Assembly: GCA_040902105.1 (NCBI GenBank)
Contig: JBBDXW010000033.1
Location: 62,001 to 126,000 of the forward strand
Length of the DNA stretch: 64,000 nt
Direction: 5' to 3'
From: IDS-8 sp040902105
GTDB taxonomy: Bacteria; Pseudomonadota; Gammaproteobacteria; Steroidobacterales; Woeseiaceae
In this document: one piece after another, positions 10,127 through 18,912 of the stretch
Layout: every line of letters starts with the position of its first letter
How positions within the stretch are numbered: position 1 is the stretch's first letter
The notes under the pieces: generated by a model
The model's database searches: none
What the model saw: only the letters and a program-made list of their open reading frames with translations
Told to the model about the DNA's origin: nothing
Program-made: the position numbers and the translations under genes

Positions 10127-11674
10127 CTAATGTCGAAAATGCCGCATGCCGGTGAAAACCATGGCAATTCCGTGCTCGTTCGCCGCGGCGATCACTTCAT
10201 CGTCGCGCACGGACCCGCCGGGCTGGATGATCGCCGCGGCGCCATGACCTGCAGCCGTATCGATACCGTCGCGGAACGGGAAAAATGCATCTGATGCCAT
10301 CACCGAGCCGTCAATCGCGAGGCCCTCATCCGCAGCCTTCAGCGCGGCAATCCGGGTGCTGTAGACACGGCTCATCTGGCCGGCGCCGACGCCGACGGTC
10401 ATACCATCCTTGCAGAACACGATGGCGTTCGATTTGACGAACTTCACGACCTGCCATGCGAACAACAGGTCGCGTATCTGTTCCTGGTCCGGCGCCTTGT
10501 CGGTGACCAGCCTGAGGTCGCCCTGTGAGATCCGGCCGTTGTCGATGCTTTGCACCAGCAACCCGCCGGAAACCTTCTTGAGGTCGTATCCGCCGCTGCC
10601 GCCGCCCGGCTCGCCGGTTTCCAGCACGCGGATGTTCGCCTTTTCCCGCAAGGCGGCTAAGGCGTCCTTCTCGACCTGCGGCGCGACGATGACTTCCACG
10701 AACTGCCGGTCGACGACGGCTCGCGCGGTCGCTCCATCCAGCGCGCGGTTGAACGCGATGATGCCGCCGAAAGCCGACGTGGGGTCGGTGGACCAGGCGC
10801 GTTCGTACGCATCGAGGATGCCGTCGCCGATCGCGGCTCCGCAGGGGTTGGCGTGCTTCACGATGACACAGGCAGGCGTAGCGAATTGCCGCACGCATTC
10901 GAGGGCGGCGTCGCTGTCGGCAATGTTGTTGTACGACAGCGCTTTACCCTGCAGCTGCCGTGCTGCCGCAAGCGAGCCCGCGGGCGCTGTACGGTCGCGG
11001 TAAAATGCCGCATGCTGGTGCGGGTTCTCTCCGTAGCGAAGCGTCTCGATACGTTCGCCAGAGTAAAGGAAGCGCCCGGCAAACGGCGTTTCGTCGCAGG
11101 CCGCGGTCAGGTACGCGGCAATGGCTGAGTCATACCCCGCGGTATGAGCGAACGCCTTGGCGGCGAGCCGCAGGCGATAGTCTTGCGACAACGCTCCCGA
11201 CCGCAGGGCGTTCAACGTTGCTTCGTAATCGTCCGGATCGACCACGACAGCAACGCCATCGTGATTTTTGGACGCGGCACGAATCATCGCCGGACCGCCG
11301 ATGTCGATATTCTCGACGGCGTCGGCCAGGGTCACGCCCGGTCGCGCGATCGTGTCCTCGAACGGATAGAGATTGACGGCGAGCAGGTCGATCGGCTCGA
11401 TGCCGTGCTCGGCCATGACCGCCTCATCGATTCCGCGGCGTCCAAGCAGTCCGCCGTGAATGACGGGATGCAGCGTTTTGATCCGGCCACCCATGATCTC
11501 CGGGAAGTCGGTTCTGGCGGAAACCTCCACGGCGTCGATGCCGGCGCTTTTGAGCGCGCGCCAGGTGCCGCCGGTCGACAGGATCTCGACGTTGAGTTCT
11601 GCAAGACCGCGGGCGAATGGAATCAGGCCTCGCTTGTCAGTGACGCTCAATAGCGCCCGGCGCAGCATCAGCAC
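10127..11674 (-). CDS. purH: Bifunctional AICAR transformylase / IMP cyclohydrolase PurH
   Basis: About 515 residues. The N-terminal IMP cyclohydrolase domain begins RRALLSVTDKRGL and contains GGRIKTLHP and NLYPFEDT. The C-terminal AICAR formyltransferase domain carries LRYGENPHQ, the catalytic KHANPCGAA segment and SNAIVFCKDGMTVGVGAGQMSR. It performs the last two steps of IMP synthesis. The start is GTG at 11674 or ATG at 11668. The fis-purH-purD order matches Pseudomonas. Confidence 0.95.
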   Translation of the reverse strand: MLMLRRALLSVTDKRGLIPFARGLAELNVEILSTGGTWRALKSAGIDAVEVSARTDFPEIMGGRIKTLHPVIHGGLLGRRGIDEAVMAEHGIEPIDLLAVNLYPFEDTIARPGVTLADAVENIDIGGPAMIRAASKNHDGVAVVVDPDDYEATLNALRSGALSQDYRLRLAAKAFAHTAGYDSAIAAYLTAACDETPFAGRFLYSGERIETLRYGENPHQHAAFYRDRTAPAGSLAAARQLQGKALSYNNIADSDAALECVRQFATPACVIVKHANPCGAAIGDGILDAYERAWSTDPTSAFGGIIAFNRALDGATARAVVDRQFVEVIVAPQVEKDALAALREKANIRVLETGEPGGGSGGYDLKKVSGGLLVQSIDNGRISQGDLRLVTDKAPDQEQIRDLLFAWQVVKFVKSNAIVFCKDGMTVGVGAGQMSRVYSTRIAALKAADEGLAIDGSVMASDAFFPFRDGIDTAAGHGAAAIIQPGGSVRDDEVIAAANEHGIAMVFTGMRHFRH

Positions 11675-11775
11675 GGCAGGGTCTGCCTGGGAAGGCTATT
11701 TCCTTGCGCAACCATGAGATCCATTGCAGTCCATTGCGAGCTTTTTGCGGCCTGAGTGTAAGAACACCGGCGCCG

Positions 11776-12054
11776 TTAACGGATCAGCGCATAGGATTTT
11801 AGTTTTTTTCGCAACGTGGCACGGTTGATGCCGAGTATTCCGGCCGCCTGGCTTTGATTGCCGTGGGTATAGTCCATTACGGCTTTGAACAGCGGTCCTT
11901 CGACTTCGCCCAGCACCAGGTCGTACAGGTCTCCGGGGCGGTCGCCGTTAAGGCTTGCGAAGTATCGGTCTAACGCTTCTTCGGCATGCTTGCGGAGTGG
12001 TTTTTTACCGGCGGCCCTCAAGTCCACACCTTTTTTTGTCTTTTTCTTGACCAC
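11776..12054 (-). CDS. fis: DNA-binding protein Fis
   Basis: 92 residues from the GTG at 12054. The C-terminal helix-turn-helix GNQSQAAGILGINRATLRKKLKSYALIR is almost identical to Fis. The middle (KPLRKHAEEALDRYFASLNG, DLYDLVLGEVEGPLF) is the dimerisation region. Fis bends DNA and activates rRNA and other growth-linked promoters. An AGGGGG stretch lies 12 bases before GTG 12054. A GTG at 12081 would give 101 residues. It follows dusB, the conserved dusB-fis operon in which fis is controlled from the dusB promoter. Confidence 0.93.
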   Translation of the reverse strand: MVKKKTKKGVDLRAAGKKPLRKHAEEALDRYFASLNGDRPGDLYDLVLGEVEGPLFKAVMDYTHGNQSQAAGILGINRATLRKKLKSYALIR

Positions 12055-12127
12055 TGTCTGACAATTCCCCCTGACTTTCACCCAAGAGCGGAATGATTCA
12101 CAAAAAATGCTACTTCTTGCACAATCT

Positions 12128-13126
12128 TCAGGCGGCCAAAGATTCGTCTGCGGCTGAACCGTCAAAGTATTCCCGCGTCAGGCGAATTTGCTCGAAAGCA
12201 CTATCGACGCGCACCACCCGGGTCCGGAACGTTTGTATGTTTTTCAGACCGGCGCAATACCAGATAAGGTGCTTGCGAGCCACCCGCACGCCAGTTGTTT
12301 CCCCATAAAACTGGTACAGGCCGCTAAGGTGATCGAGCATGATATCACGGACAAAGTTTTTTTCTAGCGGCATTATTGAATCATTTTTTGAATCATTATT
12401 TTCGTAACGAAAATTCAATTCGCGAAAGAACCACGGGCGCCCCTGCGCGCCGCGACCAATCATCAAGGCATCAGCACCGGTTACGCGAAGAACCTCAAGC
12501 GACTTCTCGAAAGTAGCGATATCTCCATTCGCAATCACCGGAATGGCAACTGCATTTTTGATTGCGGCGATCGTTTCGAATTCCGCCTCGCCCCCGAACC
12601 GGCAGGCTCGCGTTCGACCGTGAACCGCCAGCGCCTGAATGCCGCTTGCTTCGGCAATACGGGCAATGGCTACGCCGTTCCTGTGCTGTGGATCCCAGCC
12701 CGTCCGTATCTTCAGCGTCACCGGAACGTCGACCGCCGCAACCACGGCTTCGAGAATCGTTGCGACCAGCGCTTCGTTTTGTAACAAGGACGAACCGGCG
12801 AGGTTGTTGCAAACTTTTTTAGCGGGACAACCCATGTTGATGTCGATGATCTGCGCGCCGCGGTCGGTGCATAGCCTGGCTGCGAGCGCGAGCTTGTCCG
12901 GCTCGCTGCCCGCGATTTGCACCACTCGGGGTTCGCAGTCGAGATCGAGGTCAAGGCGCCGCCTGGACTTGGCTGTTTGCCACAGGCTGATGTCCGCCGT
13001 TGTCATTTCCGAGGTCGCCATGGCGGCGCCAAGCCGGCGGCAAAGTTTGCGAAACGGTGCATCGGTAATGCCGGCCATCGGAGCCAGCAGAAAGGGGCTT
13101 GACAGCTGGAACGGGCCGATTTTCAC
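12128..13126 (-). CDS. dusB: tRNA-dihydrouridine synthase DusB
   Basis: 332 residues in a TIM-barrel flavoprotein. Seen: PFLLAPMAGITDAPFRKLCRR, VVQIAGSEPD, IIDINMGCPAKKVCNNLAGSSLL with the catalytic cysteine, TLKIRTGWDPQHRN, HGRTRACRF and ANGDI...GADALMIGRGAQGRPWFFRE. It reduces uridine to dihydrouridine in tRNA using FMN and NADPH. The open frame starts at 13162. The GTG at 13126, with GGGGA six bases upstream, gives the conserved MKIGPFQL start. First gene of the dusB-fis pair. Confidence 0.94.
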   Translation of the reverse strand: MKIGPFQLSSPFLLAPMAGITDAPFRKLCRRLGAAMATSEMTTADISLWQTAKSRRRLDLDLDCEPRVVQIAGSEPDKLALAARLCTDRGAQIIDINMGCPAKKVCNNLAGSSLLQNEALVATILEAVVAAVDVPVTLKIRTGWDPQHRNGVAIARIAEASGIQALAVHGRTRACRFGGEAEFETIAAIKNAVAIPVIANGDIATFEKSLEVLRVTGADALMIGRGAQGRPWFFRELNFRYENNDSKNDSIMPLEKNFVRDIMLDHLSGLYQFYGETTGVRVARKHLIWYCAGLKNIQTFRTRVVRVDSAFEQIRLTREYFDGSAADESLAA

Positions 13127-13180
13127 GATGCGTCCCCGGTCTGCATTACGGATGAATGGCACAACGTCTCAGCGGAGACT

Positions 13181-13283
13181 CGCTTGGGGGGAGGGCTTTC
13201 CAGGATCGTCAAAAACATGGATGTTTTTGCGAAGCCCCCATGGATGGGTTCACGGCGTTCCTGGAAAGCCCTCCTCCCAAGCG
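13181..13283. repeat. 103-bp inverted-repeat element with nested hairpins
   Basis: 13181-13205 and 13259-13283 are inverted copies of a 25-base sequence with one mismatch (CGCTTGGGGGGAGGGCTTTC...). Inside lie two further perfect small palindromes: AAAAACAT-GG-ATGTTTTT at 13211-13228 and CCCAT-GG-ATGGG at 13237-13248. It lies between dusB and the zinc-ribbon gene. The nested structure suggests a non-autonomous repeat rather than a simple terminator. Confidence 0.85.
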
Positions 13284-13330
13284 AGGCTTCGCCTGCGCCG
13301 ACTTTCGACCGTTCATGAATAATGCAGGCC

Positions 13331-15478
13331 CTAGTCCTTGAAGTCTTCGGTAGCGCAGCGCACCCGTTTGTCCGCTTCACGGTAACATACGTTCAGCTTG
13401 AAGCCGGTTGCCTCGGGCGACGGCGCATCGACCCTGACGACCGCGGTAAAACGTTCACCGGCGGGCACCCGGCTTCCGGGGTCGGCCGCGCCGGCAAGGT
13501 ATTCGTCCGGCTCGAGCACTTTGCTGCCGATGATCTCCTCCCAGCGATCCGTCAGAGACACATGCAGCAAGGGGTAAGGCAATGATTTGGCGGAACTGTT
13601 CAGGACGCGCGAAGAAATGGTCAGAACTTCGTCCGTTGCATCGGTACTCCCGCTGGTTGTCTCGAACTGCCAGCCTTTGACGTTCCAGTCGGGAGTAAGC
13701 GGATCGCCCAGCATGCGATACACCGATCCCAGGGTTTTGTCGAACGCGCCGTAAGTCGCGAGCGAATCGCGGTAGGCATGCACGACCTGTGCGCCGAGAA
13801 TCAACGCGAGAACGACCACACCCCCGATCACCTTGTAACTCGCAGGGTCCGTTCTACGCCTGCCGCCGCGTACCCGGTCCTTGGTCTTGATATACGTATC
13901 CAGAAGGAATGCAGCATCATCGGACGAAGCCGCGGCTGCGCGTCCGGACGCGGCGGCTGGCGGACGATGCACGTCGCGATTGACGGTGCCGGCTTCTGCC
14001 TTTTTTTCGGCCAGAAGCTCCGCTTCCAGTGCGGTACGGACAAACTCGCCTTCCATGATGATCGTCTCGACATGCGGCAGATCTTCAAGCTTCCTGTTGG
14101 CCGCGGCCGACCGGAAAACATCCTGTTGCTCCGCCAGCCGGATCAGGTCCTGATCGATCAGCATGTTGACCGTCATTTCTTCCTCCGTCGGCGGAGGTAC
14201 GAAATGCTCGGGCCTGGCGAGTTCATCCGGGCTTTTCGCCGGTTCATCGTCGAGTGTAATCGCGTAGGCCGTGGCGAGTTCTTCTTCGAAGGCACGTTCC
14301 CTGCGGCGCTCGTCCTCGTCCTCGTCCCCGCCCTCTGTCTCGTGCGCGATCAGCCTGTGCCGTTGTTCGTCTTCGTCATCGATCAGGCTCAGTTCGATGT
14401 CCGCTTCTGCAGGCTCGCCTGGCCCGGGCAGCGCCGCCAGACCTCCCGCATGATCGGTGCCGGAAGCTTTACCCGACAGCTCGGTCAGCGCCTCGCGGTT
14501 ACCGGTCAGGTCGATTCCCATTTCAATCGCCTGCAGATCAAACTGCGTATCGATATCGGACGGGAAGCTGTCGTCGAGAGCGGGCTCGTCGTCGGTCAAC
14601 ATGCGGATACCCGTATCGGCGAGAGCGGCCATTTCTGCCCGCATTTCTGCAGTAGACGGTGCAGGGAGCCCGTCAGCGTATGCGGCGCCGGCAACAGCGA
14701 AGGCGCCCGATGCGTCGAGGCCAGGGCTTTCAACATTGCCGGCTCTCGCCGGAACCTCGCTTTCACTTCGCGCGTTGCCGACTTCATCCAGCAGGTCCAT
14801 CCATTCGTCCGGCTCGCCAAGCGCAAGGTTGACCTGTGCCTCGTCCGCTTCGGACGAACGGAGTTCAATACGATCTTCCGCGCGTCGCTGCGGAACGGCA
14901 GGATCGCTTTCGTCCACGAAGTCTTCAGGCAGTGGGGTGTTGTCGTCGTAACGTTGCACGTCCCCGGCATTTCCCGAGGGCGGTAAGCGGAGGCGCACCT
15001 GCAGACCCCGGCGGCCGGGATCCTCGGGTGCCAGCTCGAGGCTGTGGTCGGCACTCGCTTCGGCGCCCGATCTGCGCAATGGGTCGTCGATCTCCGCACT
15101 CGCGACGTCCTCTTGCGCTTCGCCTTCGTTATCGTCGATATACCAGCGCAATGAGCCGGTATCGCCGGAGTCCGGCTCGCTGACTTCCGCCTGCTGCACC
15201 GCGACCTCTTCGTCGAGGTCCTCTTCATCGTAGACGCGCCACTCGACGCCGGTATCTTCGATGCGAATCTCGTGCGGACCGGTCAACTCATTGAGCGTTT
15301 CAAGGATCGACTTTGCGTCGTCAGGGATTTCCATCGCAGCGGGAGGATCTTCCGTCAGTCGTTCGAGCGCGTTGAATGCGTGACCGCAGCCGCCGCAGAC
15401 GACGCGTCCGGCGGCCTGTTGCAGCAGAGGTGCCGTAACGCGAAATGCGGTATCGCAGTCAGGGCATTGTGTGTACAT
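13331..15478 (-). CDS. Zinc-ribbon (MJ0042-type) and DUF3426 membrane protein
   Basis: 715 residues from the ATG at 15478. The N-terminus is a zinc ribbon (MYTQCPDCDTAFRV ... VVCGGCGHAFNALE). Then comes a very long acidic, probably disordered middle of about 480 residues, and one membrane helix (VIGGVVVLALILGAQVVHAY, about 550-569). The C-terminal 145 residues match the DUF3426 periplasmic domain (SRVLNSSAKSLPYPLLHVSLTD, VNVCYRE-like end). Function is unknown. Its place between prmA and dusB is the same as in Pseudomonas, where the homologue is much shorter in the middle. It overlaps the end of prmA by 20 bases. Confidence 0.88.
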   Translation of the reverse strand: MYTQCPDCDTAFRVTAPLLQQAAGRVVCGGCGHAFNALERLTEDPPAAMEIPDDAKSILETLNELTGPHEIRIEDTGVEWRVYDEEDLDEEVAVQQAEVSEPDSGDTGSLRWYIDDNEGEAQEDVASAEIDDPLRRSGAEASADHSLELAPEDPGRRGLQVRLRLPPSGNAGDVQRYDDNTPLPEDFVDESDPAVPQRRAEDRIELRSSEADEAQVNLALGEPDEWMDLLDEVGNARSESEVPARAGNVESPGLDASGAFAVAGAAYADGLPAPSTAEMRAEMAALADTGIRMLTDDEPALDDSFPSDIDTQFDLQAIEMGIDLTGNREALTELSGKASGTDHAGGLAALPGPGEPAEADIELSLIDDEDEQRHRLIAHETEGGDEDEDERRRERAFEEELATAYAITLDDEPAKSPDELARPEHFVPPPTEEEMTVNMLIDQDLIRLAEQQDVFRSAAANRKLEDLPHVETIIMEGEFVRTALEAELLAEKKAEAGTVNRDVHRPPAAASGRAAAASSDDAAFLLDTYIKTKDRVRGGRRRTDPASYKVIGGVVVLALILGAQVVHAYRDSLATYGAFDKTLGSVYRMLGDPLTPDWNVKGWQFETTSGSTDATDEVLTISSRVLNSSAKSLPYPLLHVSLTDRWEEIIGSKVLEPDEYLAGAADPGSRVPAGERFTAVVRVDAPSPEATGFKLNVCYREADKRVRCATEDFKD

Positions 15479-16373
15479 GCGGCGTCTCGGTTCCTCGGAT
15501 TCTGGTCCCGCTGAGCCTTGCCCATGGGGGGCGTACTGCCGGCGGATCGAATTCGATCCAGTTTTCATATGCGGCCGCGACGGTGTCGGTCTGGCTGTCG
15601 ATGATGCCGGACAGGGCAAGCGCGCCGCCGCCGACAAGGCGCTCACAGATTGTACGCGCGTGGCGAATCAGGGGGGTGGCGAGGATGTTCGCCACGACAA
15701 CGTCGTATTCGGCCTCGAGGGCCGTCACGTCCAGCGTCGTTGAAAGCCTCGCGCCAACGCCGTTTCGCCCTGCGTTCTGCCGGGTCGCTGTAATTGCCTG
15801 GGGATCGATATCCAGCGCCGTTACGGCTGCAGCGCCGAGTAGCAAGGATGCAACCGACAATATGCCGGAGCCACAGCCAAAATCGAGTACGCGCCTGTTT
15901 CCGAGGTCCAGGCCGTCGAGCCATTCGAGGCACATCGCGGTGGTGGGATGCTTGCCGGTGCCGAACGCGAGCCCCGGATCGAGGTGCACCACGATTGCAT
16001 CGCTGGCATCGACACTGAAATCTCCGGGACACACCCACAGCCGTTTGCCGACCTGCATGGGTCGGAAATCCTTAAGCCACTCGCGTTCCCAGACACGATC
16101 TTGCAGGGTTTCGACGTGGTTTTCGGGCAGGCGGGCCAGCAGAAAAGAGTGCAACAGATCGGCGCGCAATTCGTCGAAATCGGCGCACGCCGAAAAAAGG
16201 CCTGTAATCCTGGCCTCGCTCCACAACGGCGTTTCCCCCGGACCTGGTTCAAGAACGGGTGTATCCCCCGCGTCGGTGAACGTAATTGCCTGGGCACCGT
16301 GCCTTGCGAACACTTCCTCGACGCCGTCGGGCGGCAGTCCCCCGAGGTTCATCACAAATTGACGCCATTCCAT
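15459..16373 (-). CDS. prmA: Ribosomal protein L11 methyltransferase PrmA
   Basis: About 304 residues. Characteristic segments are VLEPGPGETPLWSEARITGLF, DRVWEREWLKDFRPMQVGKRLWVCP, LDPGLAFGTGKHPTTAMCLEWLD (substrate-recognition linker), the SAM site VLDFGCGSGILSVAS and VVANILATPLI. It trimethylates L11. ATG 16373 gives MEWRQF, as in relatives. A GTG at 16397, overlapping the accC stop as GTGA, is an alternative that would add eight residues. It is translated downstream of accC. Confidence 0.95.
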   Translation of the reverse strand: MEWRQFVMNLGGLPPDGVEEVFARHGAQAITFTDAGDTPVLEPGPGETPLWSEARITGLFSACADFDELRADLLHSFLLARLPENHVETLQDRVWEREWLKDFRPMQVGKRLWVCPGDFSVDASDAIVVHLDPGLAFGTGKHPTTAMCLEWLDGLDLGNRRVLDFGCGSGILSVASLLLGAAAVTALDIDPQAITATRQNAGRNGVGARLSTTLDVTALEAEYDVVVANILATPLIRHARTICERLVGGGALALSGIIDSQTDTVAAAYENWIEFDPPAVRPPWARLSGTRIRGTETPHVHTMP

Positions 16374-16393
16374 TCGGACCAGAACCTCGTCGT

Positions 16394-17734
16394 TCACAGG
16401 CCCAGGCGTTTTTCCAGGTAGTGAATATCGGTGCCGCCTTTCTGAAACGCCGAATGCTGAAAAATTTCCTGATGCAGCGGTATGTTGGTCTTGATCCCCT
16501 CGACGACGATTTCAGTCAGCGCATTTCTCATGCGTGCGATAGCCGTAGGCCGGTCATTGCCGTGCGTGATGAGTTTACCGATCAGGGAATCGTAGTAGGG
16601 AGGTACGCGATAACCGCTGTAAATATGGCTGTCCATGCGCACACCCGGCCCGCCCGGCGAGTGCCATAGCTGGATCAGGCCGGGCGAGGGCATGAAAGTC
16701 TTCGGATCCTCCGCATTGATGCGGCATTCGATCGCGTGTCCCCGAATCACGATGTCTTCCTGCTTCAGAGTGAGCGGCTCGCCGCTTGCGATGCGCAGTT
16801 GTTCCTTGACGATGTCGACACCCGTGACCATTTCCGTAATCGGATGCTCGACCTGCAGGCGCGTGTTCATCTCGATAAAGTAGAACTCGTCATCCTGATA
16901 CAGAAATTCGAAAGTCCCGGCGCTGCGATATCCCATCTCGATACAGGCCTCGACGCACCGGGTTCCGATCTTGCGCCGCTGATCCTCGCTTATGCCGGGC
17001 GCCGGCGCCTCCTCGATGACTTTTTGATGCCGGCGTTGCATCGAGCAGTCGCGCTCGCCCAGGTGAATGGCATTGCCTCGGCCGTCCGCAAGCACCTGGA
17101 ACTCGATATGACGAGGCCTGTCGAGAAACTTCTCCATATATACGGTTGCGTTGCCGAATGCCGCGCGCGCCTCCGACTGCGTTACCGTAATCGCGCCGAC
17201 GAGCGACGCCTCGGAATGGACAACGCGCATACCGCGTCCGCCGCCGCCGCCGGCGGCCTTGATGATAATCGGGTAGCCGATGTTGCGCGCAAGGCGCAGA
17301 TTCTCGTCCGGGTTCTCCGAAACCGGGCCATCGGACCCCGGCACGCAGGGCACGCCCGCAGCTTTCATCGCGCGGATCGCCGAGACCTTGTCGCCCATGA
17401 GCCGGATGGCCGGCGCGGGAGGGCCGATGAATATGAATCCGCTCGATTCGACCCGTTCCGCGAAATCCGCATTTTCGGATAAAAAACCGTATCCCGGATG
17501 CACGGCGACGGCATCGGTTACCTCGGCCGCGCTGATGATTGCGGGCATATTGAGATAACTGTCCGCCGAGGGCGGCGGGCCGATGCAAACGGTCTCGTCG
17601 GCAAGCAACACGTGCTTCAGGTTGTTGTCCGCCGTTGAATGCACGGCGACCGTCTTTATTCCCATCTCGCGGCAGGCGCGCAGCACGCGCAGTGCAATCT
17701 CGCCGCGGTTCGCAATAACGACCTTTTCCAGCAT
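16394..17734 (-). CDS. accC: Acetyl-CoA carboxylase, biotin carboxylase subunit
   Basis: 446 residues, full length. Starts MLEKVVIANRGEIALRVLRA. It has the ATP-grasp glycine loop AAGGGGGRGMRVV, HPGYGFLSENADFAE, the HLGERDCSMQRRHQKVIEEAPAP segment, EMNTRLQVEHPITE and GHAIECRINAEDP. It carboxylates the biotin carried by AccB as the first half of malonyl-CoA formation. It lies 16 bases after accB in the usual accBC operon. Confidence 0.97.
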   Translation of the reverse strand: MLEKVVIANRGEIALRVLRACREMGIKTVAVHSTADNNLKHVLLADETVCIGPPPSADSYLNMPAIISAAEVTDAVAVHPGYGFLSENADFAERVESSGFIFIGPPAPAIRLMGDKVSAIRAMKAAGVPCVPGSDGPVSENPDENLRLARNIGYPIIIKAAGGGGGRGMRVVHSEASLVGAITVTQSEARAAFGNATVYMEKFLDRPRHIEFQVLADGRGNAIHLGERDCSMQRRHQKVIEEAPAPGISEDQRRKIGTRCVEACIEMGYRSAGTFEFLYQDDEFYFIEMNTRLQVEHPITEMVTGVDIVKEQLRIASGEPLTLKQEDIVIRGHAIECRINAEDPKTFMPSPGLIQLWHSPGGPGVRMDSHIYSGYRVPPYYDSLIGKLITHGNDRPTAIARMRNALTEIVVEGIKTNIPLHQEIFQHSAFQKGGTDIHYLEKRLGL

Positions 17735-17750
17735 GGCTCTGCCGTTTCGG

Positions 17751-18230
17751 CTAAGCCGAGTTTCGCTGATCTATGATGAACAGAACCTGCCCGTACTCGA
17801 CCGGCTCCCCGTTTTGCACCCGGATGGATTTGATTGTGCCGGCGACTTCAGCTTCGATCTGATTCATCATTTTCATGGCTTCGACAATGCACAGGGTGTC
17901 GCCCTGATTGACCCGGTCGCCGAGCTGGACGAAGGGCGGGGAGCCTGGCGACGCTGCGCCGTAAAAGGTTCCCACCATCGGCGCGATGACTGCAAAGCCG
18001 TCTTCCTCGGCGACCGATTCCGCTGCAGCAACCGCGGCCGGTTGCGGAGCCGCAGGTGCCGGCGGTGCCTGTGCGGGCGGCGGCGCATACGCGTGGGGCG
18101 GCATCTGCGGCGCGTAGCTGGGACCGTGTCGGCTGATTCTGACCGATTCCTCGCCTTCGGTAATTTCAATTTCGGCAATGCCGGATTCGTCCAGCAGTTC
18201 GATCAGTTTTTTGACTTTCCGTATATCCAT
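17751..18230 (-). CDS. accB: Biotin carboxyl carrier protein of acetyl-CoA carboxylase
   Basis: 159 residues. It opens MDIRKVKKLIELLDESGIAEIEI. An Ala/Pro-rich flexible linker follows (about 38-75), then the biotinyl domain with the biotinylation site EAMKMMNQIEAEVAG. The thumb region seen in bacterial AccB (APMVGTFYGAASPGSPPFV) is present. It shuttles carboxybiotin between AccC and the carboxyltransferase. aroQ lies 18 bases upstream on the same strand. Confidence 0.97.
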   Translation of the reverse strand: MDIRKVKKLIELLDESGIAEIEITEGEESVRISRHGPSYAPQMPPHAYAPPPAQAPPAPAAPQPAAVAAAESVAEEDGFAVIAPMVGTFYGAASPGSPPFVQLGDRVNQGDTLCIVEAMKMMNQIEAEVAGTIKSIRVQNGEPVEYGQVLFIIDQRNSA

Positions 18231-18248
18231 GTCCTTACCTCGGGACCT

Positions 18249-18731
18249 TCAAGACTTATCGTCGAACGACTGGTTTGCCGCCTCGGACGCACCCTTCCCC
18301 AGCGTCGCATGCGCCGCGAGTAGTGCAAGCTCGTAGCCGTAGGCTCCGAAGCCGAACAGGCAACCCGCGGCAATGTCGCTGAAAAAACTGTGGTGGCGAA
18401 ATTCTTCCCGGGCAAAGGTATTGCTCAAGTGGACTTCGATGAAGGGAATGCCGACACCCTGCAGGGCATCCCGGATTGCGATGCTGGTGTGGGTAAATGC
18501 GCCGGGATTCAGCAGAATGAAGTCGACCTTGTCGCTGGCGGCCTTCTGGATTCGCTCGACAATCGCGTGCTCGGCGTTACTCTGAAAGCAGGCCAGCCGG
18601 AGACCGAGGGCATCGGCTTTTTCGGACAGGGTCTGCTCGATCTCGCTCAGGCTGGTCGTGCCGTACACCGCCGGCTCGCGGCTGCCGAGCAGATTGAGGT
18701 TCGGTCCGTTGATGAGGAGGAGGCTCCGCAT
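18249..18731 (-). CDS. aroQ: Type II 3-dehydroquinate dehydratase
   Basis: 160 residues. The type II signature is complete: INGPNLNLLGSREPAVYGTT with the catalytic Arg/Tyr lid, SNAEHAIVERIQ, LNPGAFTHTSIAIRDAL and IEVHLSNTFAREEFRHHS. It dehydrates 3-dehydroquinate in the shikimate pathway. It heads the aroQ-accB-accC transcript, an arrangement found in Pseudomonas. The ATG at 18731 begins the frame. Confidence 0.96.
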   Translation of the reverse strand: MRSLLLINGPNLNLLGSREPAVYGTTSLSEIEQTLSEKADALGLRLACFQSNAEHAIVERIQKAASDKVDFILLNPGAFTHTSIAIRDALQGVGIPFIEVHLSNTFAREEFRHHSFFSDIAAGCLFGFGAYGYELALLAAHATLGKGASEAANQSFDDKS

Positions 18732-18827
18732 TAGGCAAGGTTCGCTGCGAGATTGCCGAAGATAGCGGCAATTCTAACCTTTTTCGGGGCAGGTCATGCA
18801 ACTGTTGTGGCCAGATTTCGGACCGTT

Positions 18828-18905
18828 GTCGCCCGCAATGGCGGGCTCCTACGGAGTCCTTCCTGCGGCGATCATGCCCTGTAGGAGCCCGCCATTGCGG
18901 GCGAC
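18828..18905. repeat. Paired inverted REP-like element B
   Basis: GTCGCCCGCAATGGCGGGC plus TCCTAC at 18828-18852 is inverted exactly at 18881-18905, around a 28-base spacer. It lies between aroQ and the thioredoxin-fold gene downstream of dsbD. Confidence 0.93.
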
Positions 18906-18912
18906 CGGCCAA

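Noticed and set aside
12054..12165. Fis start at the first ATG (12165), giving 129 residues
   Set aside because: The extra residues overlap the end of dusB and are not conserved. A GTG at 12054 gives the normal Fis length.
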